Source of the DNA: Gammaproteobacteria bacterium
Lineage (GTDB): Bacteria; Pseudomonadota; Gammaproteobacteria; JACKNK01
Direction: 5' to 3'
Assembly (NCBI GenBank): GCA_024234955.1
Contig: JACKNK010000002.1
Span: forward strand, 186,001 to 250,000
DNA: 64,000 nucleotides
Numbering within the stretch: position 1 is the stretch's first letter; the number at the start of each line of letters is the position of its first letter. The translations under genes and the position numbers were made by a program. The notes under the pieces were generated by a model. That model was not told the DNA's origin, did no database searches, and was given only the letters and a program-made list of their open reading frames with translations. Positions 9,382 through 18,700 of the stretch are shown in pieces.

Positions 9382-9651
9382 ATGACCGACAAACCCCATG
9401 AATCTGCCGATATACCCGATGTGCCTGACGCCGAGATAAGCGCCTTGTTCGCGGTGCACCGCGAGGCCCGAAGCCCGGCGCGTGCGGAACGTATCACTGC
9501 GCATGTACGGCGTGTCGCGGAAACCCGGAACCTGATGCTGTTCGGGACCCTGAGCCTTTGGCGCGTGCTGCTGGAAATGGCCGCCGCGCTCTACGTCGCC
9601 GCTGCCGGACAGCATCATCACGGCAACGGCCCGGCGATTTCCAAGAGGTAA
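9382..9651 (+). CDS. Small single-helix membrane protein, candidate anti-sigma factor
   Basis: An 89-residue product with an acidic N-terminus, a basic amphipathic middle (about 30-50) and one hydrophobic helix (about 53-75), ending in a His/Gly-rich tail (QHHHGNG). It starts 7 bases after the ECF sigma gene and its TAA overlaps an ATG just ahead of the MscS-like gene, so the three genes form an operon. Position, size and topology fit a minimal membrane-bound anti-sigma factor. No ZAS zinc motif or other recognised anti-sigma domain is visible, so this role is inferred from context. Confidence 0.6.
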   Translation: MTDKPHESADIPDVPDAEISALFAVHREARSPARAERITAHVRRVAETRNLMLFGTLSLWRVLLEMAAALYVAAAGQHHHGNGPAISKR

Positions 9652-9656
9652 TGCGC

Positions 9657-10493
9657 ATGGACATCGACATACTCCGGACCACGCTGCAGCAGTTCCTGAG
9701 CAATCTCTGGGGCACCGTGGGCACCTTTCTGCCCAAGCTGTTCGCGGCCATCGTCGTGCTGGGTCTGGGCTGGATCGCCGCCAAGCTTGCGGCCAGGGCA
9801 ATGGGCGGGATTGCCCGCCGCGCCGGTCTTGATCGGCTGGTGGAGAAGCAGGAGGGCGTGAAGCGTACCCTGCGCGGTCTTGGCTTGAGCGTGGATCCTT
9901 CCCGGGCGATCGGCCTGGCGACCTTCTGGTTGATATTGCTGCTGTTCCTGATCAGCGCTGCCGAGACGCTCGGGCTTGGGCGTCTGACCGCGACCATTGA
10001 CGCCTTTGCGCTGTTCGTTCCCCGGGTCGCGTCCGCTTTCCTGATTCTGGTCCTGGGCTTGAGCGCGGCTGGATTTGCCCGCCGTGCGGCGCGTGAAGCG
10101 GCGGCAGGTCTGGGCGCGGAGCATGCCAGCGCCATTGGGGGACTGGTATACGGCGCGCTCGCGGTGCTGGTGATCAGTCTTTCGATCGGTCAGCTTGATA
10201 TCGAGACCGGCTTGTTGAATACCGTGATCGCCATTGTTCTGATCGCGGCGGCGGCGGCCATCGCGTTGTCGCTGGGCCTTGGCACCCGGGAAATTGCCGC
10301 CAAGCTGGTCGCCGGCATCTACGCACGGGAAAACTATCGGCCTGGTGCGTGGTTGCGCATCGGCGAAACCGAGGGCGTTCTGCTGCATATCAGCGGCGTC
10401 GAGGCGGTGCTGGAGACCGCCGAGGGCGAGCGTGTCCACATCCCGACGGATCAACTCCTGACTGCACAGGTCGCCGAGCGCCCCGAACGCTGA
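9657..10493 (+). CDS. MscS-like (CmpX-type) mechanosensitive ion channel family protein
   Basis: A 278-residue inner-membrane protein. The start is set at MDIDILRTTLQQF because AGAGG lies 8 bases ahead; the in-frame ATG at 9651 is too close. It has five hydrophobic segments, starting with FLPKLFAAIVVLGLGWIAAK, the repeated TM-helix motif of CmpX-like proteins. A short MscS beta-type region follows (RPGAWLRIGETEGVLLHISG and VHIPTDQLL). It lacks the long C-terminal vestibule of E. coli MscS. It is the third gene of the ECF sigma operon. It resembles the protein at 19547 in size and architecture, so the two are paralogues. Channel activity is inferred from family membership. Confidence 0.82.
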   Translation: MDIDILRTTLQQFLSNLWGTVGTFLPKLFAAIVVLGLGWIAAKLAARAMGGIARRAGLDRLVEKQEGVKRTLRGLGLSVDPSRAIGLATFWLILLLFLISAAETLGLGRLTATIDAFALFVPRVASAFLILVLGLSAAGFARRAAREAAAGLGAEHASAIGGLVYGALAVLVISLSIGQLDIETGLLNTVIAIVLIAAAAAIALSLGLGTREIAAKLVAGIYARENYRPGAWLRIGETEGVLLHISGVEAVLETAEGERVHIPTDQLLTAQVAERPER

Positions 10494-10610
10494 TATGTCC
10501 AAGGAGGTTTGGTCTCCTGAATCCTTTCCCGATCCGTACGGCGAGCATGAACGGCGCCGCTCAGGTCGGTGTTTGTCCAATAAGCGTGAAACCTATCCCA
10601 AGGAGCACCC

Positions 10611-11534
10611 ATGAAAATTGCCATCCTGTCGCGTAACCCGAAGCTGTATTCCACCCGCCGGCTCATCGAAGCGGCGCAGGAACGTGGCCATGAAGTGCGC
10701 GTTCTGGACGTGCTGCGCTGCTACATGAACATCACTTCCCGCCGCCCGACCATTCACTACAAGGGAGAGGTGTTGTCCGGTTTCGATGCGGTGATCCCGC
10801 GTATCGGCGCTTCGGTGACCTTCTACGGTACGGCAGTACTTCGCCAGTTCGAGATGATGGGCGTGATGCCGCTGGCGGAATCGGTCGCGATCAGCCGTTC
10901 GCGCGACAAACTACGGTCTCTGCAACTGCTTGCCCGTGAAGGCATCGGCTTGCCGGTGACCGGCTTTGCGCACAAGCCCGACGACATCCAGGACTTGATG
11001 AAGATGGTCGGTGGCGCACCGGCCGTCATCAAACTGCTTGAAGGCACCCAGGGCATCGGGGTGGTCCTGGCAGAAACCACCAAGGCAGCGGAATCGGTGA
11101 TCGAGGCCTTCATGGGTTTGCAGGCCAATATTCTCGTGCAGGAATTCATCAAGGAAGCCGGCGGCGCCGACATTCGCTGTTTCGTGGTCGGCGGCAAGGT
11201 GGTGGCGGCGATGAAGCGCCAGGGCAAGGAAGGCGAATTCCGCTCCAATCTGCATCGCGGCGGCTCGGCCAATCTGACCCGATTGACGCCGGAAGAACGA
11301 TCCACCGCCGTGCGCGCCGCCCGGATCATGGGTCTGGATGTCGCCGGCGTGGACATCCTGCGCTCCAATCACGGCCCGGTGGTCATGGAAGTCAATTCCT
11401 CGCCCGGCCTGGAAGGTATCGAAACCGCGACCGGCAAGGATGTCGCCGGCCTGATCATCCAGTTCATGGAGAAGCGTCTCGCTGACCAGTCCAGCTCCCG
11501 CAGCCGTACCCGTACCAAGGGCAGCAAGGGCTGA
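10611..11534 (+). CDS. rimK: Ribosomal protein S6--L-glutamate ligase RimK
   Basis: ATP-grasp ligase that adds glutamate residues to the C-terminus of ribosomal protein S6. The 307 residues align almost throughout with E. coli RimK: MKIAILSRNPKLYSTRRL at the start, the IHYKG and VIPRIG segments, SRSRDKLRSLQLLAR, the nucleotide loop EGTQGIGVVLAE, IRCFVVGGKVVAAMKRQGKE, and the metal-binding end GPVVMEVNSSPGLEGIE. AAGGAG precedes the ATG at suitable spacing. The Ser/Arg/Lys-rich tail (SSSRSRTRTKGSKG) is an extension. It stands alone, 117 bases after the MscS-like gene; no separate peptidase partner is seen nearby. Confidence 0.95.
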   Translation: MKIAILSRNPKLYSTRRLIEAAQERGHEVRVLDVLRCYMNITSRRPTIHYKGEVLSGFDAVIPRIGASVTFYGTAVLRQFEMMGVMPLAESVAISRSRDKLRSLQLLAREGIGLPVTGFAHKPDDIQDLMKMVGGAPAVIKLLEGTQGIGVVLAETTKAAESVIEAFMGLQANILVQEFIKEAGGADIRCFVVGGKVVAAMKRQGKEGEFRSNLHRGGSANLTRLTPEERSTAVRAARIMGLDVAGVDILRSNHGPVVMEVNSSPGLEGIETATGKDVAGLIIQFMEKRLADQSSSRSRTRTKGSKG

Positions 11535-11676
11535 TCGAGAAACGGGTTGCCGCGCAAATCGATTCCTTTCAGAGTGAACGCGAATGTCAGAGTGAACACG
11601 ACAAGGGGGTGTCTCAAGCACGGTCCTGTTCGTTTGACGCCCGCTAAACTTTGCCCGAAATCGTTCGGAGAACTGC

Positions 11677-13035
11677 ATGACTGACGCTGTCTCGATCGAA
11701 AAACTGCGCGTTGTCGCCACCGAGATATACACCGCCGGGCTTGCGAAGGCCGTCGATCCCTGGTTCTGGAGCCAGTTCGGGATCATTGCGGTGATTTTTG
11801 TGGTGGCGCGCTGGCTGTTGACGCCGGGGCTGCAACGGTTGCTGTCGCTGGTGCTCGACAAGATCAAGGGGAATCCCGGTCTGCACCGTGTCGTGCGCCG
11901 TTTGCACAGCCTGTCCAACACCATTACCTGGCTGTTCCTGCAATGGATGACCATCGGTGTGGTGAGTTCGTTCGGGTGGCCACATGCCGCCCTGACCGTG
12001 GTCACAAGCCTTCTCAGCGCCTGGCTGATGATTCGTCTGGCAACGCTGCTGGTCGTCAATCGAGGTGTTTCCCGGGCGATTTCGATCATTGCCTGGACGG
12101 TCGCGGCGTTGAACATCGTCGGCTGGCTGGCACCGGCGATGAGCATGCTCGACAGCTGGTCGTTTAATGCCGGGACCCTGCGTATCTCCCCGCTGACCTT
12201 GATCAAGGCGGGTCTGGCCCTGTGGTTTGCGCTCTGGCTCGCGGGCACCATCGCCAGCATTATCGAACGCCAGCTGGAACGCTCGGCGGCGGTTTCCCCG
12301 GCGATGAAGGTGCTCGGCGCCAAGCTGGTGCGTATCAGCCTGATCCTGTTCGCCATCCTGATTGCGCTCTCGGCGGTCGGCATCGATCTCACCGCATTGG
12401 CGGTGTTCTCCGGTGCCCTCGGTGTCGGTCTGGGCTTTGGTTTGCAGAAGATTTTCTCCAACCTGGTCAGCGGCGTGATCCTGCTGATGGATCGCTCGAT
12501 CAAGCCCGGTGACGTGATCTCCGTCGGCCAGACCTTTGGCTGGATCAATCACCTGGGTGCCCGCTATGCGTCGGTGATCACCCGCGATGGGATCGAGCAT
12601 CTGATCCCCAACGAGGAACTGATCACCCAGCGCGTGGAGAACTGGTCATACAGCGACAACCTGGTGCGTCTGCGCATCCCTGTCGGCATTTCCTATAACG
12701 CCGATCCGCGCCTGGCCCAGCGCCTTTGTATCGAAGCGGCACTGGATGTCGAACGTGTGGAACGCACACCGGAGCCGAAGTGTCAGCTGACCGCGTTTGG
12801 CAATAGCTCCGTCGATCTGGAGCTGCGTGTCTGGATCGACGATCCACCGCTGGGGCGTGGCAACGTCATCAACGATGTACTGCTCGGGGTCTGGGATCGA
12901 TTCCACGCCCATGGCATCGAGATCCCGTTCCCGCAGCAGGATCTGCATCTGCGCTCGGCATTTGGCGCCACGGATATGGCGGGCTTGAAGAGGGCCTGGC
13001 AGAACGGCGCGGCGGACGACGGAGCGGGCGCATGA
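11677..13035 (+). CDS. MscS family mechanosensitive channel
   Basis: A 452-residue inner-membrane protein with about six hydrophobic segments, followed by the MscS pore-lining helix and beta domain. The signature stretch ALGVGLGFGLQKIFSNLVSG with ILLMDRSIKPGDVISVG (about 246-285) and GARYASVITRDGIEHLIPNE is typical. The C-terminal part (NLVRLRIPVGISYNADPR to FHAHGIEIPFPQQDLHLR) matches the alpha/beta vestibule of larger MscS homologues. It starts after a 142-base spacer holding a short direct repeat (CAGAGTGAAC twice). Its stop overlaps the start of the CorA-type gene by 4 bases, giving translational coupling. It probably releases solutes on osmotic downshock. Confidence 0.9.
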   Translation: MTDAVSIEKLRVVATEIYTAGLAKAVDPWFWSQFGIIAVIFVVARWLLTPGLQRLLSLVLDKIKGNPGLHRVVRRLHSLSNTITWLFLQWMTIGVVSSFGWPHAALTVVTSLLSAWLMIRLATLLVVNRGVSRAISIIAWTVAALNIVGWLAPAMSMLDSWSFNAGTLRISPLTLIKAGLALWFALWLAGTIASIIERQLERSAAVSPAMKVLGAKLVRISLILFAILIALSAVGIDLTALAVFSGALGVGLGFGLQKIFSNLVSGVILLMDRSIKPGDVISVGQTFGWINHLGARYASVITRDGIEHLIPNEELITQRVENWSYSDNLVRLRIPVGISYNADPRLAQRLCIEAALDVERVERTPEPKCQLTAFGNSSVDLELRVWIDDPPLGRGNVINDVLLGVWDRFHAHGIEIPFPQQDLHLRSAFGATDMAGLKRAWQNGAADDGAGA

Positions 13036-13991
13036 TCCGTTTCCTGCTCAGCGATACCGGCGGGGTGCGCAGCGGCGACCGCCGCCTGTTCGAGGCCTGG
13101 AAGTCCGATGCGCAAAGCTGGCTGTGGATCGATCTGTGCGACCAGCCGGCCAATGACGAGTTCGCTTTTCTGACCGGGGATTGCGATCTGGACGAGCAGG
13201 ATGTCGAAGATGCCCAGCGTTCCCGGCACCCGCCTCAGTTTCACACTCATGGGGCGGATTTCTTTCTTCTGCTCAAGCCACTTCAGGCGTCCTCGCACGA
13301 CATGGATTTCAGTACCCATCAGGTGGCCTTGTTCGTGTCGGATCGCTTGCTGGTCACACGCCGGACCCAGGACTGGCCCTACCTCGATGCACGCTGGCAG
13401 GCGCTTGTCGAGGGGCGCGAACAGGTGTCCGGTGCCGTGGATCTGGTGGCGGTGTTCACCCGCCGCCTGGCCGAGCGTTACGGCAGCGTCCTGCTTGGGC
13501 TGGAACGTCGCCTGGATGACATCGAGGACGTCCTGCTCGACAGTCGGGGTGATGCCTTGATGCAGGAACTGGTGAGCTACAACACGGCGTTGCGCAAGAT
13601 GCGCCGCATCCTCGCCTATCACGTCGAGGTCTATGGCCGCCTGAGTCGGCATGTGGGCGACCACCATCCGGATCATGCCGATGAATTTCGCGACCGGGTC
13701 GAGGTCATCGAGCGCTTCAACAGCCTCGCGACGCTCTACCAGGACGTCATCAACGACCTGATCGAAGGCTATATCAGCCTCAACGGTCATAACCTCAACC
13801 AGATCATGAAGGTTCTGACCGTGGTGACGGTGACCTTCGTTCCCCTGTCATTGCTGGTGGGTATCTACGGGATGAACTTTGAGAACATGCCGGAGCTCAA
13901 AGCAGAGCATGGTTACTACATCCTGATTGCGGTCATGGGTGCCATCGCCGGTGGTCTGCTTTACCTGTTCCGGCGCATGCGCTGGCTCTGA
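13032..13991 (+). CDS. CorA-type divalent cation transporter (ZntB/CorA family)
   Basis: A 319-residue protein of the CorA/ZntB superfamily. A soluble alpha/beta domain (1-250) with the long stalk helix is followed by two C-terminal transmembrane helices joined by the diagnostic loop YGMNFENMPE (GMN motif, about 287-290). FNSLATLYQDVINDLIEGYI lies on the stalk. In classic CorA the GMN is followed by Mg2+-selective residues; the N-terminal domain here (HPPQFHTHGADFFLLLKP) is closer to ZntB-like members, so the substrate may be Mg2+, Ni2+, Co2+ or Zn2+. The ATG overlaps the end of the MscS gene; tamA follows. Confidence 0.88.
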   Translation: MIRFLLSDTGGVRSGDRRLFEAWKSDAQSWLWIDLCDQPANDEFAFLTGDCDLDEQDVEDAQRSRHPPQFHTHGADFFLLLKPLQASSHDMDFSTHQVALFVSDRLLVTRRTQDWPYLDARWQALVEGREQVSGAVDLVAVFTRRLAERYGSVLLGLERRLDDIEDVLLDSRGDALMQELVSYNTALRKMRRILAYHVEVYGRLSRHVGDHHPDHADEFRDRVEVIERFNSLATLYQDVINDLIEGYISLNGHNLNQIMKVLTVVTVTFVPLSLLVGIYGMNFENMPELKAEHGYYILIAVMGAIAGGLLYLFRRMRWL

Positions 13992-13997
13992 AACGCG

Positions 13998-15791
13998 GTG
14001 GGGGGCGGCGACGTTCCTCATCGCCTCACTGTGCGGGAATCCCCCTTGTTACGCCTGATCCTGACTGCCGCACTGGTATTCGCGGCATGTTCCGCGTTCG
14101 GCAACGACGCCACGCCCCAGATCCAGATCGAATCGACGCTGCCGGTGGCGGAGGTCGATCAGTTGCGCGCTGCACTCAGTCTCGCGGCGGAGCCATGCAA
14201 TGCCCCGCAATGGCGTCTGGACCGACGGCGTCGGAACGTGGCCGCAGAGATGGAGCCGGGCCTGCGTGCGCTGGGTTACTACCAGCCTGCCATCGAGGTC
14301 GAGATACCGACCGCCGAGGCGCGGGACGATGGCTGCTGGAGCGCCGAGATTCGTCTCGACCCCGGCACCCAGGTGATATGGCGGGCGATCGATCTTGAAC
14401 TCGATGGGGAGGGTGCGAGCGACCCGGTACTCGCCGGCATCACTGCCAAGCCGGGCCTGGAACCCGGCATGCCGCTTACCCATGCCGACTATGCCGCACT
14501 CAAGAACCGCCTGCTGCGAGTCGCGCTGGAGCGGGGTTATCTGGATTCCATGTATTCGGTCAGCCAGTTGCGCGTCGATCCGAAGCGCGGGGTGGCGGAT
14601 GCGGTGCTGCATTTCGATACCGGTGCACGCTACCGGATCGGTCGCATCGAGATCGCCGACGGCGGCCTGAGTGCGGAACGCAGCGCCCGCATCCTCGGCT
14701 TGCATGAGGGCGACCCGTACAGTGCCGCCGCCATCGAAGCGGCCTATCGACGGATGCGGGATGCGGGTTATTTTCGTGGTGTCGAGGTTGCGCCGGACCT
14801 CAATCCGAATCCCGAGCATCGCATTCCGGTCCGGGTAGCCTTGACCGGCGTACCGGCCAAGGCCTGGCGCTTCGGCGTCGGTTTCGACACCGATACCGGG
14901 CCCCGGGTGACCGCCGGCCACGCCTACCGCCGCATCAATGAATCCGGCCATCAGCTGGACATCAATGCGCTGGCATCGCGGGATGTCAGCGAACTGTCCA
15001 GCGAATACCGGATTCCCGGCGAGGATCCGATCAATGAACGCTGGGCGATACAGGCCGGCCTGCGTGATGAGGTGACCGCTGACATCGATTCGGCATTGAT
15101 CACGTTGGGCACGAATTACAGCCACAAGGCGGTTTATGCGGGCTTCGACGAGCCGCTCACGGAAACCTTGGGTCTCGCGTACCGGGAAGAGGATTCCCGC
15201 ATTGCGGATGAGATCGACCAAAGCACCCTGCTGCTCCCGTCGGTGGAATGGTTGTGGGTGCCGAAACTCGCGACCGGCGATGGTGCGAGCGTGCGCCTCG
15301 GCATCAAGGCGGCACATACGGCGCTGATCTCGGACACCAGTTTCACGCAGCTTTCACTGGGGGTGCGCGCTCAGCACCGCGTGAATGCCGACTGGACCCT
15401 GCTCGGGCGTATGGACCTCGGGCTGAGCGCGGCGAGCGCCTTCGCGACCTTGCCGGCGAGTCAGCGCTTCTTCGCGGGTGGCGACAACAGCGTGCGCGGA
15501 TACGGCTTCAAGCGGCTCGGGCCGCACAACGCGTCGGGACAGGTCGTTGGCGGGCGTCATCTTATTGTGCTGAGTACCGAGGTCGAGCGGCGCCTCACCG
15601 AGAGTTGGGGTATTGCCACCTTCCTCGACGCCGGTAACGCGTTCAACAGCCGGCCGGAGCTCGAATACGGCTATGGGCTGGGGGCGCGCTGGAACTCGCC
15701 GATCGGCAAGGTGAAGCTGGATTTTGCGATTCCCAGCGATACCGCCCGCGACGATTTTCGACTGCATTTCAGCCTGGGCACCGCATTTTGA
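13998..15791 (+). CDS. tamA: Autotransporter assembly factor TamA (Omp85 family)
   Basis: Outer-membrane Omp85 protein that works with TamB in inserting outer-membrane proteins and in envelope lipid transport. From a GTG it has 597 residues. A signal peptide lies at about 16-36 (LLRLILTAALVFAACSAFGN), so a start at the GTG at 14031 is equally possible; neither has a good ribosome binding site. Three POTRA-type repeats span about 40-285. A 16-strand barrel follows, with the conserved RFFAGGDNSVRGYGFKRLG segment (L6 loop, VRGY) and a C-terminal strand ending in phenylalanine (FRLHFSLGTAF). The stop overlaps the tamB start. Confidence 0.9.
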   Translation: MGGGDVPHRLTVRESPLLRLILTAALVFAACSAFGNDATPQIQIESTLPVAEVDQLRAALSLAAEPCNAPQWRLDRRRRNVAAEMEPGLRALGYYQPAIEVEIPTAEARDDGCWSAEIRLDPGTQVIWRAIDLELDGEGASDPVLAGITAKPGLEPGMPLTHADYAALKNRLLRVALERGYLDSMYSVSQLRVDPKRGVADAVLHFDTGARYRIGRIEIADGGLSAERSARILGLHEGDPYSAAAIEAAYRRMRDAGYFRGVEVAPDLNPNPEHRIPVRVALTGVPAKAWRFGVGFDTDTGPRVTAGHAYRRINESGHQLDINALASRDVSELSSEYRIPGEDPINERWAIQAGLRDEVTADIDSALITLGTNYSHKAVYAGFDEPLTETLGLAYREEDSRIADEIDQSTLLLPSVEWLWVPKLATGDGASVRLGIKAAHTALISDTSFTQLSLGVRAQHRVNADWTLLGRMDLGLSAASAFATLPASQRFFAGGDNSVRGYGFKRLGPHNASGQVVGGRHLIVLSTEVERRLTESWGIATFLDAGNAFNSRPELEYGYGLGARWNSPIGKVKLDFAIPSDTARDDFRLHFSLGTAF

Positions 15792-18700
15792 GTCTTCACC
15801 AACGCCTGGCCGGATTGCGACGCCGCCCCTGGCTTGCGTTATCGGCGGGATTGCTGATTGTCGCGCTTCTGCTGGCGGGGCTCGTGCTGTGGCTGTTGAG
15901 TACCGAATCGGGACTGCGCTTTGCCTGGCGGCAGCTCGATCCGATGCTGCGCGCCGCCGGTGTGCAGGTCCGAGCGGTTGAAGGTGTGTTGCTGGGTACG
16001 CCCAGCTTGCGGGATGTGCGGGTCCTGACCGGCCCAACCGATGGCCCAACCGATGGCCCAGACGATGGCCGGATCGCGATCGACCGGGTACAGCTTGAGC
16101 CAATCTGGGGTGCGCTTTGGCACGGCGAACTGCGCCTCGCTCACGTGACCCTGAAAACGCTCGAGGTCACCTTGGACGGCACGGCGAGTGAACCGCTTGA
16201 TCTCGAAAATCTTCCGGTACCGGAGCTGCCGGAAATCCGACTCCCCATACGCCTGCGAATCGATGCGTTGCGGGTGGCGTCCTTGCGCATACAGCAGCGT
16301 GGCGAGCGCCTGTTCGAGGGGCATCTTGCGGCGGTGCTGTCCGCTGCCGAGCCCGGTCTGACCCTGACCTCGCTCTCGGTGACCGGCACGCCCTGGAACG
16401 TGCAGGCACGCGGTTTCCTGCCATTCACCGGGGACGGCGCCCTGCAATGGCAGACCGACTGGACGAGCACCGATCCGAATCAGCCGTTGGCGGGAGAACT
16501 GACGCTTTCCGGCACCCTGGCGAAGGTCGGTTTCGAGCATCGGCTCGTCGAGCCGTTCGAGCTTGACGCACGGGGGGTTCTGGAACCCGGATTCGGCAAC
16601 GCCCAACCCTGGAATCCAGGGTTTCGTCTGGCGCTGAACTGGGTCGATGGGGCGCTTCCGGTTCCGGACGATGGGATTCGCGTTTCCGCCGGTTCCGCAC
16701 AGCTGCAAGGCGGCTTGTTGCAGTTTGCGGTGGACCTGAAAACGGCGCTCACCGTTGCGGGTGGCGCAACACTGCCTCTCACCCTGAGCGCCCAGGGTCG
16801 CCCGAATGTCCTGGAAGTCGAACGGCTCTCCATCGTCGATGGCGACACCTCGGCGGTGCTCAGCGGCACGGTGTCGTGGCGGGACACGCTGACCGCTGCG
16901 CTGGATGTGGTCCTGAACGATCTCGATCCCGGGCGATGGGTTACGGATTGGCCGGGCAGGGTGGGGGCACGGTTTCATGTCGATGCCCAGGCCGGGAAAG
17001 GTTCGCAAGCAATCCGCGCACGCCTGCGGATAGACGCCTTGAGCGGGCGGTTGCGGGGTGCCGATATTGCCGGAAGCGGACAGATCGCGTGGCAAGACGG
17101 CGCACTTGGCTTTGACGCCCTGACCCTGAATAGCGGTCGCAATCGCCTGGAACTGAACGGTCAGCTGAGCGGGCTTGCCGCCAGCGCGCCGCATCTGGAC
17201 CTGCGCGGCAGTCTCAAATTGCCCGAACCGGGCACCTTGTTGCCGGGGGCGTCCGGCTATCTCGATACGGATTTCAAGGCGCTCGGCACCTGGCCCAGGC
17301 TTGGCCTTGATCTCAAAACCCGTGGCGAAGCCATCACCTGGCCGGAAGCCGGACTGGCGCTCGGAAAGATCGAGGCCGACTGGCGAATGGGCACCGGGAG
17401 CGAGCGGAGTCAGGACACCCTTTCCGCGAACATCGAGATAGATCAGATGCGGGTCGGCGGTACCGGGATCGACCGGCTTGGCGCGCAACTGCAGGGGAAT
17501 CTCGACGCGCATCGACTTGCGCTGGCGATGACGCTGCCGATCGGCAGCGATACCGTGACGCTCGATGCACGGGCCGCCGGCGCGGTGAAGGCGCATGACG
17601 GCATGTGGGCAGGGCAGATAACGAACCTGAATCTCGCCAGTAAGGGCCTGGGGGAATGGCGCAGCCCATCACCGGTTGCGTTGTCGTTTGCGGGCGATCA
17701 GGCGTCGCTTGAACGCATCTGCCTGAATCAGAACGAGAGTGCGCTGTGCGGTGCCGGACGCTGGCGCAAGGGCACGGGCCTTCGCGCCGATCTGGAGACC
17801 CGCGAATTACCGCTGAAGCGGGTCATCCGGGCGGCGGATGCGCTGGCCGGATTCGAGATGCCGGCGCTCGTTGCGGATGTCGGTGCTCTGTTGAACGCCC
17901 GTGCGCGTATCGACGGCGAACGTATCGATGTCGATGTCGCGCCCATGAAGGGGCGTCTGCGCTGGCGCGATCCGCCGCTCGACTTCCCGGAAACTCTGCC
18001 GTTCACGGTGGGCGAGGCGCGCTACCGGCAGCAGCACGGTCATGGCGAGGTCAAGGCGGTGGTGGAACTCGATGGGCGGGCCCACCTGGATGTGGCGCTC
18101 AGTCATGGCTCGAAACGGGACCCCGAGGCCGTGAGCGGCACGCTGCAGGCGAAATCCGACGATCTGGCGTGGCTGGCGGCGACCCTGCCCGGGGTGCGGG
18201 AGGTACGCGGCGACCTGTCGCTGGCGGCGACGCTGGGCGGGCGTTTATCCGCGCCGAATCTGACGGCCGATGGGCGTCTGCGGGTGAAGTCGGCAACGCT
18301 GGCCGATCTGGGTACGCAGATCCAGGACGCAGAGCTCAGGGTGCATGCCACCCCGGATGGTCAGGGCATCCGGCTCGACGGCGAACTGCCGCTTGTCGCC
18401 CCGGCACAAGGGGATCGGGCTGGACGCACGGGCCGGTTGACGTTGTCGGGCGAGGTGTTGGTGGATGGGCCGCAACTGGATCTGCATCTGGGCGGCGATA
18501 CAGTCCCGGTCCTGCGCCTCGCGGATGTCTATATGGATGCCCGTCCGGATCTGCATTTCCACCAGGCGGGGCAACAACGCAGCCTGAGTGGTGAGGTGTT
18601 CGTGCCGACCGTGGACATCGTGATCGCGAGTGCACCGGCGAGCACGCTGAAAGTGTCTCCGGATGAGGTAATCATCGGTGAGACGCCGGATGCGGGCGCC

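Noticed and set aside
14049..15317. 422-codon open frame opposite tamA
   Set aside because: Antisense shadow; composition is atypical and tamA on the plus strand is well supported.
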